Of a DNA stretch of 64,000 nucleotides, positions 25,461 through 35,815 are shown piece by piece. The notes under the pieces are model-generated. The model saw only the letters and a program-made list of their open reading frames with translations. It did not search any database and was not told where the DNA came from. Numbering within the stretch: the stretch's first letter is position 1; each line of letters opens with the position of its first letter. The stretch comes from Hypericum androsaemum (lineage: Eukaryota; Streptophyta; Magnoliopsida; Malpighiales; Hypericaceae): contig OZ023184.1 in NCBI GenBank assembly GCA_963995505.1, forward strand, positions 19,094,228-19,158,227, read 5' to 3'. The translations under genes were made by a program, and so were the position numbers.

Positions 25461-25609
25461 GTGTGCCTAGGTACATTGATTTTCGTCATTCTGCCAACTG
25501 AAACCTATATTATATAGCATGAGCTGTATTGATTTGTATCACTCGTTCTACTTGAGCCATTTTAGCTCGCGACAAGTGTAGTGCAAGGGGGTGGGGGTCG
25601 ATTTGCGAA

Positions 25610-25815
25610 AAAAAGCCGCTCCCGCCGATGCTTAAAAAAAATAAAAACCGCTCCATGTGGAGCAGTTTTTTTAATACCAAAATCCGGCTTACGGTATTAA
25701 AAAAAACCAAAAACCGCTCCATTTGGAGCATTTTTTTTAATTCCAAAAATTGCTCCAGCAGGAGCGGTTTCTGGTATTAAAAAAAAATGTTCCAGCAGGA
25801 GCAGTTTTTGGCTGA
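25610..25815. repeat. Palindrome array 3, upstream of the transposase
   Basis: Four to five variants of the TIR palindrome (for example AAACCGCTCCATGTGGAGC and GCTCCAGCAGGAGCGG), alternating with TTAATACCAAAA-like spacers. The array ends about 200 bp before the transposase ATG. The loop bases differ from the TIR units while the CGCTCC/GGAGCG half-sites persist. Confidence 0.75.
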
Positions 25816-26021
25816 TTTAATTGTTATAAATTTTGAGTTACGATTTCATTCGTACTTACCGAGTTTTCTTCTACCAAAAACCAAAAAAATCAGAGGACAT
25901 TTCCTAATTTCAACGAGAGAACCAGGTAATTTTAACATTTCGTAAAAAGTTACTGAATTTGTTATAACTTCTATAGGTTATATTAAACTGATGTAAGATT
26001 TTTTTGTAGTGGAAGCATAGT

Positions 26022-28680
26022 ATGGTAGCAGAATTCTTGTTGAGATATGATGGTAATTACTATAACGGTCCCGAAGGTCTGGATTATATCGGAGGACGGA
26101 GCAAAGTGATCAGATTTGAACATTCATTTAAATATAACCGTCTTTGTGGAGCCATTAGAAGCAAGATTGGATTTGGTAAAAATGAATATATAAGCAGGCT
26201 TCTGTTTAGATTGCCAATATTATTAGGACCACCTATTCAGTTTACTTGTATGGATGTTTGTGATGATGATGTGGACACCATGGTTAATAGTATGAATAAT
26301 TTTCCTGGTTTAAAATATCTACAACTTTATGTTGAGAAAGGAGCAATTGCTATACCACAAAATATTCATTTTGTGGATGGTCAATTGAATGTAAATAGTA
26401 CTCTTGCTTCTGAGTTCACGAGTACTATGCAATATAATTCGAGTAGACCAGGAACTTCAAGAGTGAATGATTTGGATATAAATTCTTTTCCTGCGGATGA
26501 GCCTCAGCGTCATTATAATGTTGTACATGACCCAGAATTAGAAATTCTAGTACAACGTAATAAAAATGCTGTGGAAACACTGTATCCAAATTTTGATTCA
26601 ACTGATGACGAAGATGAGCCAAATTTAGATGGTGATGCGGATGACGTACGTGAGGCATTGGTCGCTTATGATGAAGGTTGGGTCGTCAACAACCAATCAG
26701 TAGAAAGAGATTCTGATTTGAATGAGGATATGATTTGGGCAAATAAGAAAGATGTGATACAGACAGTGAAGAGATACTCCATGAAAGTTAGCTGTGACTA
26801 TTTTGTCGAAGAGTCAAAAAAGCATTGTTGGGTCGTTAGGTGTCTTCATGCGGAAGGAAGTTGTAATTGGTATTTTCGGGCATCAATTAAAAAGGGTTTT
26901 TGGGGGGTTGCCAAATACCGATATCATAGACAACTAGACTCCAAATTTATTGCTCGGTGCATATGACGTCGGATAGAACATCAACCAACTATTCCAATTA
27001 TTTCTATTATTACTGAGATTCAAGACCATCTGAAGTTTAAACCCTCTTATAAAAAAGCCTGGGCTGGGAAGCAGAAGGCAATTGCCATGATATGGGGGGG
27101 GGGGGGGGGGTGGGGGGGTTGGAAAGAATCATACAATATGTTGCCTAAATGGTTTGCTGCATGTCAAGCGGAAAATCCAGGAACAATAGTGGAGTGAGAA
27201 TATCAATATTGCTACACCGGCACCAATATTCTTGTGCCACCAAGAACTAGAATATTCAAGCGAGTGTTCTGGGCTTTCAAGCCATGCATCGATGCCTTCA
27301 AGAAATGCATTCCCATTTTGCTAATTGACGGGACGTTCCTATACGGAAAATACAAGCAAACTCTATTAATTGCAACTGCAGTAGATGGAAATAATGCTAT
27401 CATTCCGATAGCATTTGCACTTGTTGAGAGTGAAAATATTGATAGCTGGCCTTGGTTTCTGCTTCAAATTAAGATTCATGTGACAGATCCTTCTGGAATA
27501 TGTATTATTTCGGATCGTCACCCTGGCATTAAAAAGGCGATGACTACTGATGTTTGTGGCTGGGGTGAGTCGTCAGGAGCAGTCCATAGATATTGTCTTC
27601 GCCATGTTGCGAGTAACTACAACAAATACTTCAAGTGCGAGAGAATAAAAAATTTAATGAAGGTGACAGGTAACTCATTTTGAATCTTGTATTGTACGCC
27701 GACTATTAGTGAGTTCACATTTATACGGCAATGATGATTATAATTTTTTCACAGGATCAAAAGCGCAGAAGAAAAAGTTGGACAATGATTTGAATCGGAT
27801 TAGGGAAGCCCATCTTGAGTCATACCAATGGATTGAAAAGTTGGGAAAGGAAAAGTGGAGTTTAGCATATGATCACGGATATAGGTACGGCTAAATGACA
27901 ACATATATCGCAGTTATTTAGTAGTTAATTATTTATGAATGTGTTCTTTCATTCATGCTAGGTACGGCCATATGACAACAAATATTGCCGAGTGTGTTAA
28001 CAATGTGTTTAAGAAGGTCCGTCATTTGCCGGTCGCAGCTTTGGTTACTTAAACATTTGAAAAGTTACGTGACTATTTTCAGCAAAGAAGAATAGCATGC
28101 TCACAAGAAGTTGCCTCCGGTGTGAGGTATTCCGAAAAGGTGAATACAAGTTTGGAAAGGTGGAAGGCTAAGGCTCGGGGTCATACTGTGAGATTATTTG
28201 ACCATCAGCAAGGCATATGTCAAGTTACTACAGGAAGAAATGCACACTTCGACAAAGGTGGACACGATTTCGAAGTCAACTTGAATGCTAGGAAGTGCCA
28301 ATGTGGAAAATTTCAGGCACTGCATTATCCTTGCTCACATGCAATAGCTTGTTGTGTGGCGCTAAATCTCGACCACAGGTTTTTTTATTGATAAGTGCTA
28401 CAAAATGGCAAACATAAGAGATTGCTACGAGCAATTATTCCATCCACTTGGAAATGAATCTTATTGGCCACCGGTTGACTCTCCTGATGTGATACTTCTT
28501 CCAGATGACACATTATTGAGGCAAATAGGTCATCCAATGAAAAGAATACAGAATGAGATGGACCAGACACCTCGACAAGTTGTGTGTTCATTGTGTAAGA
28601 ATGAGGGCCATTCTGCCGCACATTGTACTAATGTTGAGAGTCTTGCCAGTACGAGTGGAAGAACACATCGTGGGCGTTGA
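26022..28680 (+). pseudogene. mudrA: MudrA-type MULE transposase, degenerate
   Basis: Transposase that would cut at the TIRs. Exons 26022-27669, 27755-27884 and 27962-28680 join in frame. Domains in order: an N-terminal segment with an Asp-rich linker; the MuDR DNA-binding domain (about codons 245-305: WANKKDVIQTVKRY through CHAEGSCNWYFRASI); the DDE core with first Asp in LLIDGTFLYGKYKQTLL, second in IISDRHPGIKKAM and the Glu in TTNIAECVN; a SWIM zinc finger CQCG...YPCSHAIACC; and a C-terminal knuckle CSLCKNEGHSAAHC. Lesions are TGA at 26964-26966, an in-frame Gly run from poly(G) near 27095-27119, TGA at 27195-27197, TAA at 28050-28052, and a frame change at a T7 run near 28381-28387. It cannot make full-length protein without repair or readthrough. 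Confidence 0.88.
27093..27119. repeat. Poly(G) run inside the transposase gene
   Basis: Two G runs of about 17 and 7 separated by one T. The run preserves the reading frame (Trp, Gly5, Trp, Gly2) and appears to add about six codons compared with the usual linker. It could also be a sequencing or assembly artefact. Confidence 0.8.
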
Positions 28681-29301
28681 ATTCACCAAATTTTTTTGGG
28701 AGTACTCTTTCCTTGCTGTTGGTTTCTCCTACTGAGTTTTACAACAACGTGTTTTGAACGAATCCCAGACCCATGCTATCAGAGTTATTGCTCATTTTTC
28801 GTCTTCGTAGTTTCTACGATTGTTTGTCACTTTCTCTGTTGTTGTACCTTGTTTATCGACAGTTATATTTGCTTGTAATATAATGTTAAATCTAGTGTTT
28901 AATTTGGAAGTGTGGAGGTTGTGTTTAATACATAATTATTTTATATTGTTTAGCAGGCCCAATGACGAATTATACTCCAGCCGATATTTTCTTCAATATG
29001 GGTCGATGGTGGGCCCTAGAAGATGAATTTTATTACCCATTCGACCCGTTGCTGATCAATTCACCTGCTGTAGCCCGCACAATGGTGAGTGAATGGTCTT
29101 TTCGTATTAACCAATCACATTGTCTACGTTCAGATGCACGTAGACCTGACCACGGTTCAAATTTGGACGAATTCAAATCGAATTTATTCGAATTCGAATT
29201 CATCAAAACATTAAACCGTATTCAATTCTTCACAAGACTAATCGAATACGAATTATGAATTTTTGAATTAGAATCGAATTATAATCGAATTCGAATTCGA
29301 A

Positions 29302-29802
29302 TTAATTCCAACGATGTTGAACATCTTGTGGAAAACGTTTTGGTTTCATGTTGTTTAATTTGCAAAAAATTTTCCAATCTTTTAGCAATTTTGGGCGAGC
29401 CCATAATAAATTAAGTGTTTGTTTAATTGGTCCTAATGTAGAGTCTAAAGCTTTAATTCCATCTTGGGTACAAAAATTAAATATATGACATGCACATCTA
29501 ATATGAAAAAATTTTCTTCCGAATCGTGTACAAAAAATTTCTAAATCTTTAACCATAACATTATTAGAACTTGCATTATCTAGAGAAATTGAAAATATTT
29601 TTTGAACTAGATTATATTCTTGTAAAATAGTATGCAATATTTTATAACAATTATTCCCACTATGACTATCATCAAAAACTCTATATGCAATTATTCTTTT
29701 TTGTATATTCCATTCATTATCAATCCAATGACATGTAACACCAAAATATGAATGTGTTTGCCAATGATCACTCCATATATCACAATAAGAGAAGTAGCTC
29801 AA
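29302..29802 (-). pseudogene. hAT transposase fragment
   Basis: A 166-codon open frame matching the middle of plant hAT (RICESLEEPER/Tam3-like) transposases: CDIWSDHWQTHSYFGVTCHW, then FSISLDNASSNNVMVKDL and FFHIRCACHIFNFCTQDG. The BED zinc finger and the C-terminal dimerisation domain are missing. The frame ends in the right-hand inverted-repeat DNA. Its similarity is strong but it is only a deletion remnant. Confidence 0.88.
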
Positions 29803-29929
29803 ATTAGTAAACTTGAGGGAGAATTTGAAGAATAAGAGGTGGTATGTATAGAGTTGGGAAGAAATTCTGAATTTATAAAAAAAAATTTAAAAAGTACCAA
29901 CAGTAAAAAAATGGTAACCTAGGGATTAA

Positions 29930-30090
29930 GAAAAAAATGGTAATTTGCCCCTGAAATTCAAATTACCCCCCTTTTGAATTCCCGGCCGCCCCCCCTCCCC
30001 TCCTTTTTTAAATTCCCCCCCCCCCCTTTTTGTAATTCTCGCCCCCCCCTCCCCCCTTTTTTTTAAATTCCCGCCCCCCCCCCCCTTTTT
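29930..30090. repeat. Tandem C-rich repeats in the hAT element
   Basis: Repeated blocks of CCCCCC followed by TTTTT and AATTC, four to five copies. Long C runs here are prone to length errors. Confidence 0.8.
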
Positions 30091-30580
30091 GAATTCGAAT
30101 TTGAAACGAATTACAAAAAAACTTGAACCGTATTCAATTCTTATCATGATGAATTCGAATCGAATTTTTTACGAATCGAATTATTATCGAATCGAATCAA
30201 ATTTTTTACGAATCGAATCACGAATCGGATTCAATTCATGGCCAGGTCTAGATGCACGGAGAGTAAATGTTAAGGTTCCTCGACCTATAGCTATCAACAT
30301 GCCACGCTTAAATGCCGAATTTATGCAGAGAGCTCTTTTTCGAATAAGGGAAGAAAATAATCGTATTAAGATAGATCTGAATCGATATGAGTTGAAACAG
30401 AGCATCAAAGAGTTTATTGAACATGGTGATATTCAGAGAGCACGAGAATATATATTTATGCTACAAAATGGCACAAATCCAGTAGTGGGCGATGAAGATG
30501 GCGAGTGCGTTACTAGTGAAGTCAACGAATTTGCATCAGATATTGAAATGTCAGATGAAGATAGCTAGGATATTGATAAT

Positions 30581-30991
30581 TTAGTCCTCATCGGACATGT
30601 ACTCATCAGACATATATTTTGCATTATTAAAAATACTATCACGATGCATATCTGATAAGTCTTTACCTAATGTTGATACTTGCTGTCTTGCCAAATCAAG
30701 CATATGATATCGATTTCGTCGCAGCATCATGCGATTATTCTCGTGATGGATCATGATCAGAGCTAATTCATATGAATCTATCTTGCTTTTTTCCACGTCC
30801 AGTGACCTCCTCTTCAAAACAGGCACATTCAATATTCGCAGACCTGCAACAAGTGTTTCAGACTCGGCTACTCGAAACACCCACTCTCTTTTTAGCCCAG
30901 CAAAATACTCTCTTATATCTGTATGATGTTCTTGCATATAATCATCATTAAATTGAGGAAGTATCCACCTCTGGCGGTTTCGGTGATTCAT
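30581..30991 (-). CDS. Small acidic-tailed protein, intact paralogue
   Basis: An intact 136-codon frame convergent with the broken paralogue, with 12 bp between the two stops. Shared positions include EW.FR, the block AL..I..ENNR....NRY, and an acidic end reading MSDED. The N-terminus is basic and aromatic (MNHRNRQRWILPQF). No known domain is recognised. It is the only uninterrupted frame of this length among the accessory genes of the MULE. It may have a structural or DNA-binding accessory role, but this is only inference. Confidence 0.6.
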   Translation of the reverse strand: MNHRNRQRWILPQFNDDYMQEHHTDIREYFAGLKREWVFRVAESETLVAGLRILNVPVLKRRSLDVEKSKIDSYELALIMIHHENNRMMLRRNRYHMLDLARQQVSTLGKDLSDMHRDSIFNNAKYMSDEYMSDED

Positions 30992-31496
30992 TTATATTTT
31001 TTTTGTTTTGCTATGCAAATACCAACATCGGTAAGCTTCTTATTTATAGGCTTAAATTCGTGTGACTTTTTTCAATCCGTGAATCTGTAGTTATGAAAAA
31101 AATAGTACACCTATTATTATATGTGTCCAAAATCTCAACTGTTGTGACGTGAGTGTGCAGTCGTACTAAAATATTGTAATAAAATTATTTTTCTATCAAT
31201 GGCAAAAAATGCTGCTCCGTGGAAAATTACTTCCGGATCAAATTTTATTTCCCCAGGATCAAATTGAACCAACATGTATATCTTCGGTGGAAAATAACTC
31301 AACGCGAGGTACTATCTACCAAAAAATAAGAGCATTCTAAATTCACGAAAATCAGCCATAAGAATATGAACAATCAAATTGTAAATAATACCATAACCAA
31401 GCGAGAGTTTCGAATATTTATTAAAAATAGAGTTTTCAACCAAACTAAAATTCAACATATATCACTAATAGTTTTTCCAAAACAGTGTCCCACCAT

Positions 31497-34327
31497 TCAG
31501 CTGCGTTTGCCTCTACGTTTCCAAAACATATTTTTTTCACTAGTCGTGTATGGCTCTGGAGCGTGATGGTCTCTAATGCCTCGGCGTAGTTCCACAGGTT
31601 GATTGTCACATTCTCTTTCCTCTTCATTGTCACTTTCACCATCAACCTGCATGTCTTCATTGTTATTTATCGGTTCACTCACAACTGTTGTTAGGTGTGC
31701 AACATTCGGTCCACCAATATCATGTTGTACACCTGGACTTATTATGTTCATCAAGTCACCGACATCTGCAAAAGACCCCGAGATATGGGAAAAAGGCGTG
31801 TATGACAATATACCAGCAAAATTTTGAAAGGTTGGAAGTGCTGGTGTCCCAAACATCTGCGGTCTATATAGATTTTGCTGTGACGATTGTCCTTCCATCT
31901 CTGAATGCCCATACAATTGATGGGAACTTGACCCCGGAACACCAGGATCATGAGGTGGCATGTAATCATTCCATTGTAGGGGTGGCATAACAGGATTATA
32001 AGGTATCGGTTCCACACTCGGAACTGGTCTCCTGCCACTTGCAAGGATTTTTTTACGTCTACCCCACGGTTTCTAATAAGATAAAATTAGGTAAGTTAAC
32101 TTAATATATTTAATATTAAAAATTGAGTCAACTTTGTAACACATTCTACCTTCTCTTCTTCTCGAATTCCATAATTCGCATTGAATTCGACACTATAGAA
32201 TTCCTCAGAAATGGGCATACCAAGATAGCGGCGTTGCTCTTCAGCTACACCAAGTGCTGATTCCGCCATACGACGAAGCTCATCATTTTGAGACATATGC
32301 CTCATCTGTTCAATTGCATCACCCTATTATACAAAATTGTGAATCATTAGTATATAATATTAATTTAAAAGACATCTTAATTTTAATTTATATAATAAAT
32401 TTACTTACCAATATAGGTTGTACGGCACCACGCGGTGTTATAAAGCGTACCGTTATTTGCCTGTACCAATCCAAGTATCTACTGTGAAAATGAATATCCA
32501 TATTATTTGCAGGAGGACCTCTTACCACATGCCTATGGCGATTTAACCACACTTCCACATGACATTTATATTGGACTTCCCAGTCTATATCAGTTCTACC
32601 TCTGCGCTGTCCCGCATGGATACCGTTGTCGGGCTCAGGATGCTGTGGGATGGGTTGCGCTATCCCAAATTGTCTCAAAACTTGATCTGGATAGTGCCAC
32701 TCCACAGCATGAAAACTAATTAATGGTACTTGGGCTTTCCAGCACTGTACAATTTCTTCATCAAAGCTAGGTTTCTCGTCTATTAGTGATTGATAAGGTT
32801 GCCACATAATCTACAATAAAAAAGTAAACTTAATGAATTTGATACAAAAAACTATGAGCATGCATTTTCTTTAAAGATGATATGTAATAGAAAATGTAAG
32901 ATGACATACATCTGAGGGGGAAAGATTTTCAAGCACTCGTCTTATATCAGCCATATTTGTCTTAAAAGACCTCTTCTTGTTAATGACCGAAGTCCACCTG
33001 CATTAGAAAAATAATTGTCAAGAAAAAATGGATAATATAACAAAGACCTATTTACATTTAACTAATTATAAATTCCAACCTGATGCCTATAGCTTCTCCA
33101 GGTTGTGGTATTCGTTCCTTTTTTAGAACGGGACGACAAGGACGAATCTGCTCCCAAGCCCACATAGAAATCAAATAAGTGGCTCCAGCGATTTCGTTGC
33201 TTTTTGGGTTGGTAGCAATACACAATTGGTTGTAAAAATGGGCCAAACATGCGCTACCCCAGCTATATATATCAAGAAATTCCAGATCCTCGAGAAATGG
33301 CAACCAGCAAGTATGAACATGGCTATCACTCTTCTCGAAAAAGAGTAAGGCTCCCATCAAAAAATATATGTTTGCTCTAACATACTACCGAACCATCTCT
33401 TCCGGGGCATCTTCACTTAGATCAGATGGATTGAATTCAGATAGCAACCAATTAAAACTTATTGTGTTACCCCTGCTACCATTTGCATATTGAGAAAGAT
33501 CTTTACCAAAAAGATTAAAGCACAACGCTCCCCAATCATTCGGAGTCTGCAGTCCAGTGAGCGGTTTTCCATCAACTGGCAGCCCTAGCAAAACTGACAC
33601 ATCTTGAAGAGTGATGGTCATTTCACCATCAGGCATATGGAAGGTGTGCGTCTCAGGACGCCATCTCTCCACCAATGCAGTTATCAAAAACCAATCGATG
33701 TGCTTTATAAATCCAATGCACCACACATGCCCAAAACCCGATTCAGCCAAATAACGTGCAAATCTCGCGTTCTTAACTGGCCTCTGTTTGAATTCTCGAC
33801 GACGAACTCTTATTGGTTCGTCAAATTTGTTGTTGAACGCCTCTCCACGTTGTTTGTTAACCTACACGAAGTTTCACAAATTAATAAAATATATAATTGA
33901 ATACAAGTTTTTAACAACAAAATACGGTGGTGAGGTGTTACGTTTTGCTTTGCTTCGTTTCTTTTATCAAATTGTTTTTCATCCCGAGTATTAACTAGGT
34001 TAACTAATATAAATTTGGGTGACTTTAAAAACATAGAATTTTTTCTAACAAAATTTTTAGGTTGCTTCATCTAAATTTCAAAATAGATAAAATAACTAAA
34101 AACGGTGATGAGGTAGTTCATATAATTGAATACAAGTTTTTAACAATAACTGGCATATCACGAATAAAAAAAAGTTTTGAACTATTTTACAAACAATTTT
34201 ATACTATACGAACCTCATTAATCCATACGGCTTTTGCACGATGAACATTAGATAATGTTAACAATTCTCTAGATTGCGATGTTCCTTCATGTTCGATGAA
34301 ATCAGACGAACATGGGCGTTGCTCCAT
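31497..34327 (-). pseudogene. Plant mobile domain protein (MAIN/MAIL-like), one premature stop
   Basis: PMD proteins (Arabidopsis MAIN and MAIL1) act in silencing of transposons and genes; TE-borne versions are known in MULEs and gypsy elements. Exons 34327-34214, 33861-33080, 32997-32910, 32810-32409, 32323-32150 and 32072-31497 join in frame to about 711 codons. PMD core motifs include FGHVWCIGFIKHIDWFLITA, ALVERWRPETHTFHMPDGEM, TITLQDVSVLLGLPVDGKPL, YSWGSACLAHFYNQL and SFHAVEWHYPDQVLRQFG. The C-terminal exon is Pro/Gln/Ser-rich with an acidic stretch (ESDNEEEREC) and resembles the tail of 'phosphatase 7 long form homologue' proteins, but I see no phosphatase domain. A TAG at 33387-33385 interrupts the core between EEMVR and YVRANIYFLMGAL. 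All other borders are clean, so the loss looks recent. Confidence 0.85.
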
Positions 34328-35815
34328 CTGTAACAAAAGCAACAATAATTTAAATTGCTATTTTTTAATCAATAAAAAAGAATTCTGTCCAAGCATCTTT
34401 ATAATCATCAACTTACCACATTTTTATACAAGTCAAGAAAACTACACAAGTCATCAACTTACCACATTTTTATACAAGTCAAGAAAACTACATGAGTATA
34501 GTATAATATATTGTTTGCCAAGTAGCAGAAAATATCATAATATAATTCTGTCTTGGACCAATTTTCTATTATACTAACGAACCTACAAAAAAGCTAATCG
34601 CCATACAATCGAGATAACAATCGACATGCAATCGAGATAACAAGTTAAAAAATAATAAATAATAAAACGATAACAAGTTACAAAAAAGCTACAAAACAAT
34701 AATAACGAAGCTACAAAAAAGCTACAAAAAAATCAATTACATGCAATCGAGAATGGAGGCAAAAAAAAATAACAGGTTGAAATCGAAATCGAAAGCTGGG
34801 AAGTTTTCGTTTTACCCGGAAAAAAAATCATGAATGCAAAACATGCAAATTGGGGATCTTGGGAGCTAATCTGAAAAACTTAAAAAAAAAACTGAAAAAC
34901 GCTAAGAATGGAGCGGTTTAAAAAAAACCAGAAAACGCTAAGAATAAAAAACCAGAAAATGCTAAGAATGGAGCGGTTCTAAAAATATAACCAAACCGAC
35001 TACTCCAATTCAGGATCTTCCGCTGCACGGAGGTTCAGAGCCAAACCGAGCCAAACCGACAACTCCAAGAGCACTCATCCATAAACCGTTACTGGTACAA
35101 ATAACATAAAGAAATGTAACCAACGTTTATTGAAAAAAAATACCATGAATAGGAAACATGCAAATCTGGGATCTTGGGAGCTAATCTAAAAAACAGCAAG
35201 TTAAAAAAAAATTGGAAAACGCTTAAGATGGAGCGGTTCTTAAAAAAAAACCAAAAACAAAAATGCTCAAGGCCGAGTGTTTCTAATGTTAAAAAAAAAG
35301 CTGAGATGTGAAATTGGAAACATGCAATATCGAAAACGAGGAAATTAAGGAAATTCCTTGGGTCTCCGGTGGTCGGGGCAGCTTCCTTGGGTCTCCGGTG
35401 GTCGGGGCAGCTTCCTTGGGTCTCCGCTGGTCCGGGTCGTCTATGTTGGTAGGAATTAAAAAGAGAGAAAATTAGAGGAGAGAAAATTATTTTTAGTGGA
35501 GGAGGCAGAGAGGAGAGGCAAACATAGAGGAAGGAGGAGATAGGAGGTAGGGTTTTAATTGATTTTTTTACAATTACATAAATAACCTTGGTAAAAATAT
35601 AATTTTGAGGGTAAACCACGCTACCGGAGGAGCAGTTTTTGGTCAAAAAGAAAATGCTCCCCCGGAAGCGGTTTGTGGGTAGAAAGAAAAATTTTTGGTA
35701 AAAAACAAAACGCTCCCGGGCAGCGATTTTTGGTAAAATTTTTTGTTGAAAAAGAAAAAGCTCCCCCGGGAGCGGTTTTTGGTAAAAAAAATCTGAGATC
35801 TGAGATTTATGGAGC
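34328..35815. other. Right internal flank of the MULE
   Basis: No gene. It holds a ~45-bp tandem duplication (34417-34490, ACATTTTTATACAAGTCAAG twice), a ~300-bp-spaced duplication (34826-34930 and 35133-35245, both with GATCTTGGGAGCTAATCT), a 29-bp unit in three copies at 35359-35445 (GGGTCTCCGGTGGTCGGGGC), and palindrome half-sites GGAGCGGTT among A runs. The 247-residue frame on the minus strand is read through these repeats and is rejected. Confidence 0.6.
35630..35815. repeat. Palindrome array 4, inside the right TIR
   Basis: About three units of the CGCTCCCGGG/GGGAGCG family with GGTAAAAAA spacers. It lies just inside the right TIR without an evident inverted partner at the left end. 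Confidence 0.7.

Larger units (their letters stand above)
29133..30258. mobile_element. hAT element with 8-bp target duplication
   Basis: The element is 29141-30250. Its flanks are GATGCACG at 29133-29140 and 30251-30258, a perfect 8-bp duplication. The ends are inverted repeats starting TAGACCTG(A/G)CCA. The subterminal DNA repeats GAATTCGAATTC and GAATCGAATT units. It carries only a transposase fragment and is therefore non-autonomous. Confidence 0.9.
28962..30568 (+). pseudogene. Small acidic-tailed protein gene split by a hAT element
   Basis: The frame opens with ATG at 28962, just after a TTTAGCAG acceptor-like site, and reads into the hAT element at 29141. After the element and one copy of its 8-bp duplication, the same frame resumes (RVNVKVPRP onwards) and runs to a stop at 30568. 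The uninterrupted protein would be about 160 residues: a Trp-rich N-terminus (NMGRWWALEDEFYYPFDPLL), a charged helical middle (ALFRIREENNRIKIDLNRYE) and an acidic tail ending MSDEDS. It aligns with its minus-strand neighbour. I do not recognise the family. Its place after mudrA suggests an element-encoded accessory protein. Confidence 0.7.
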
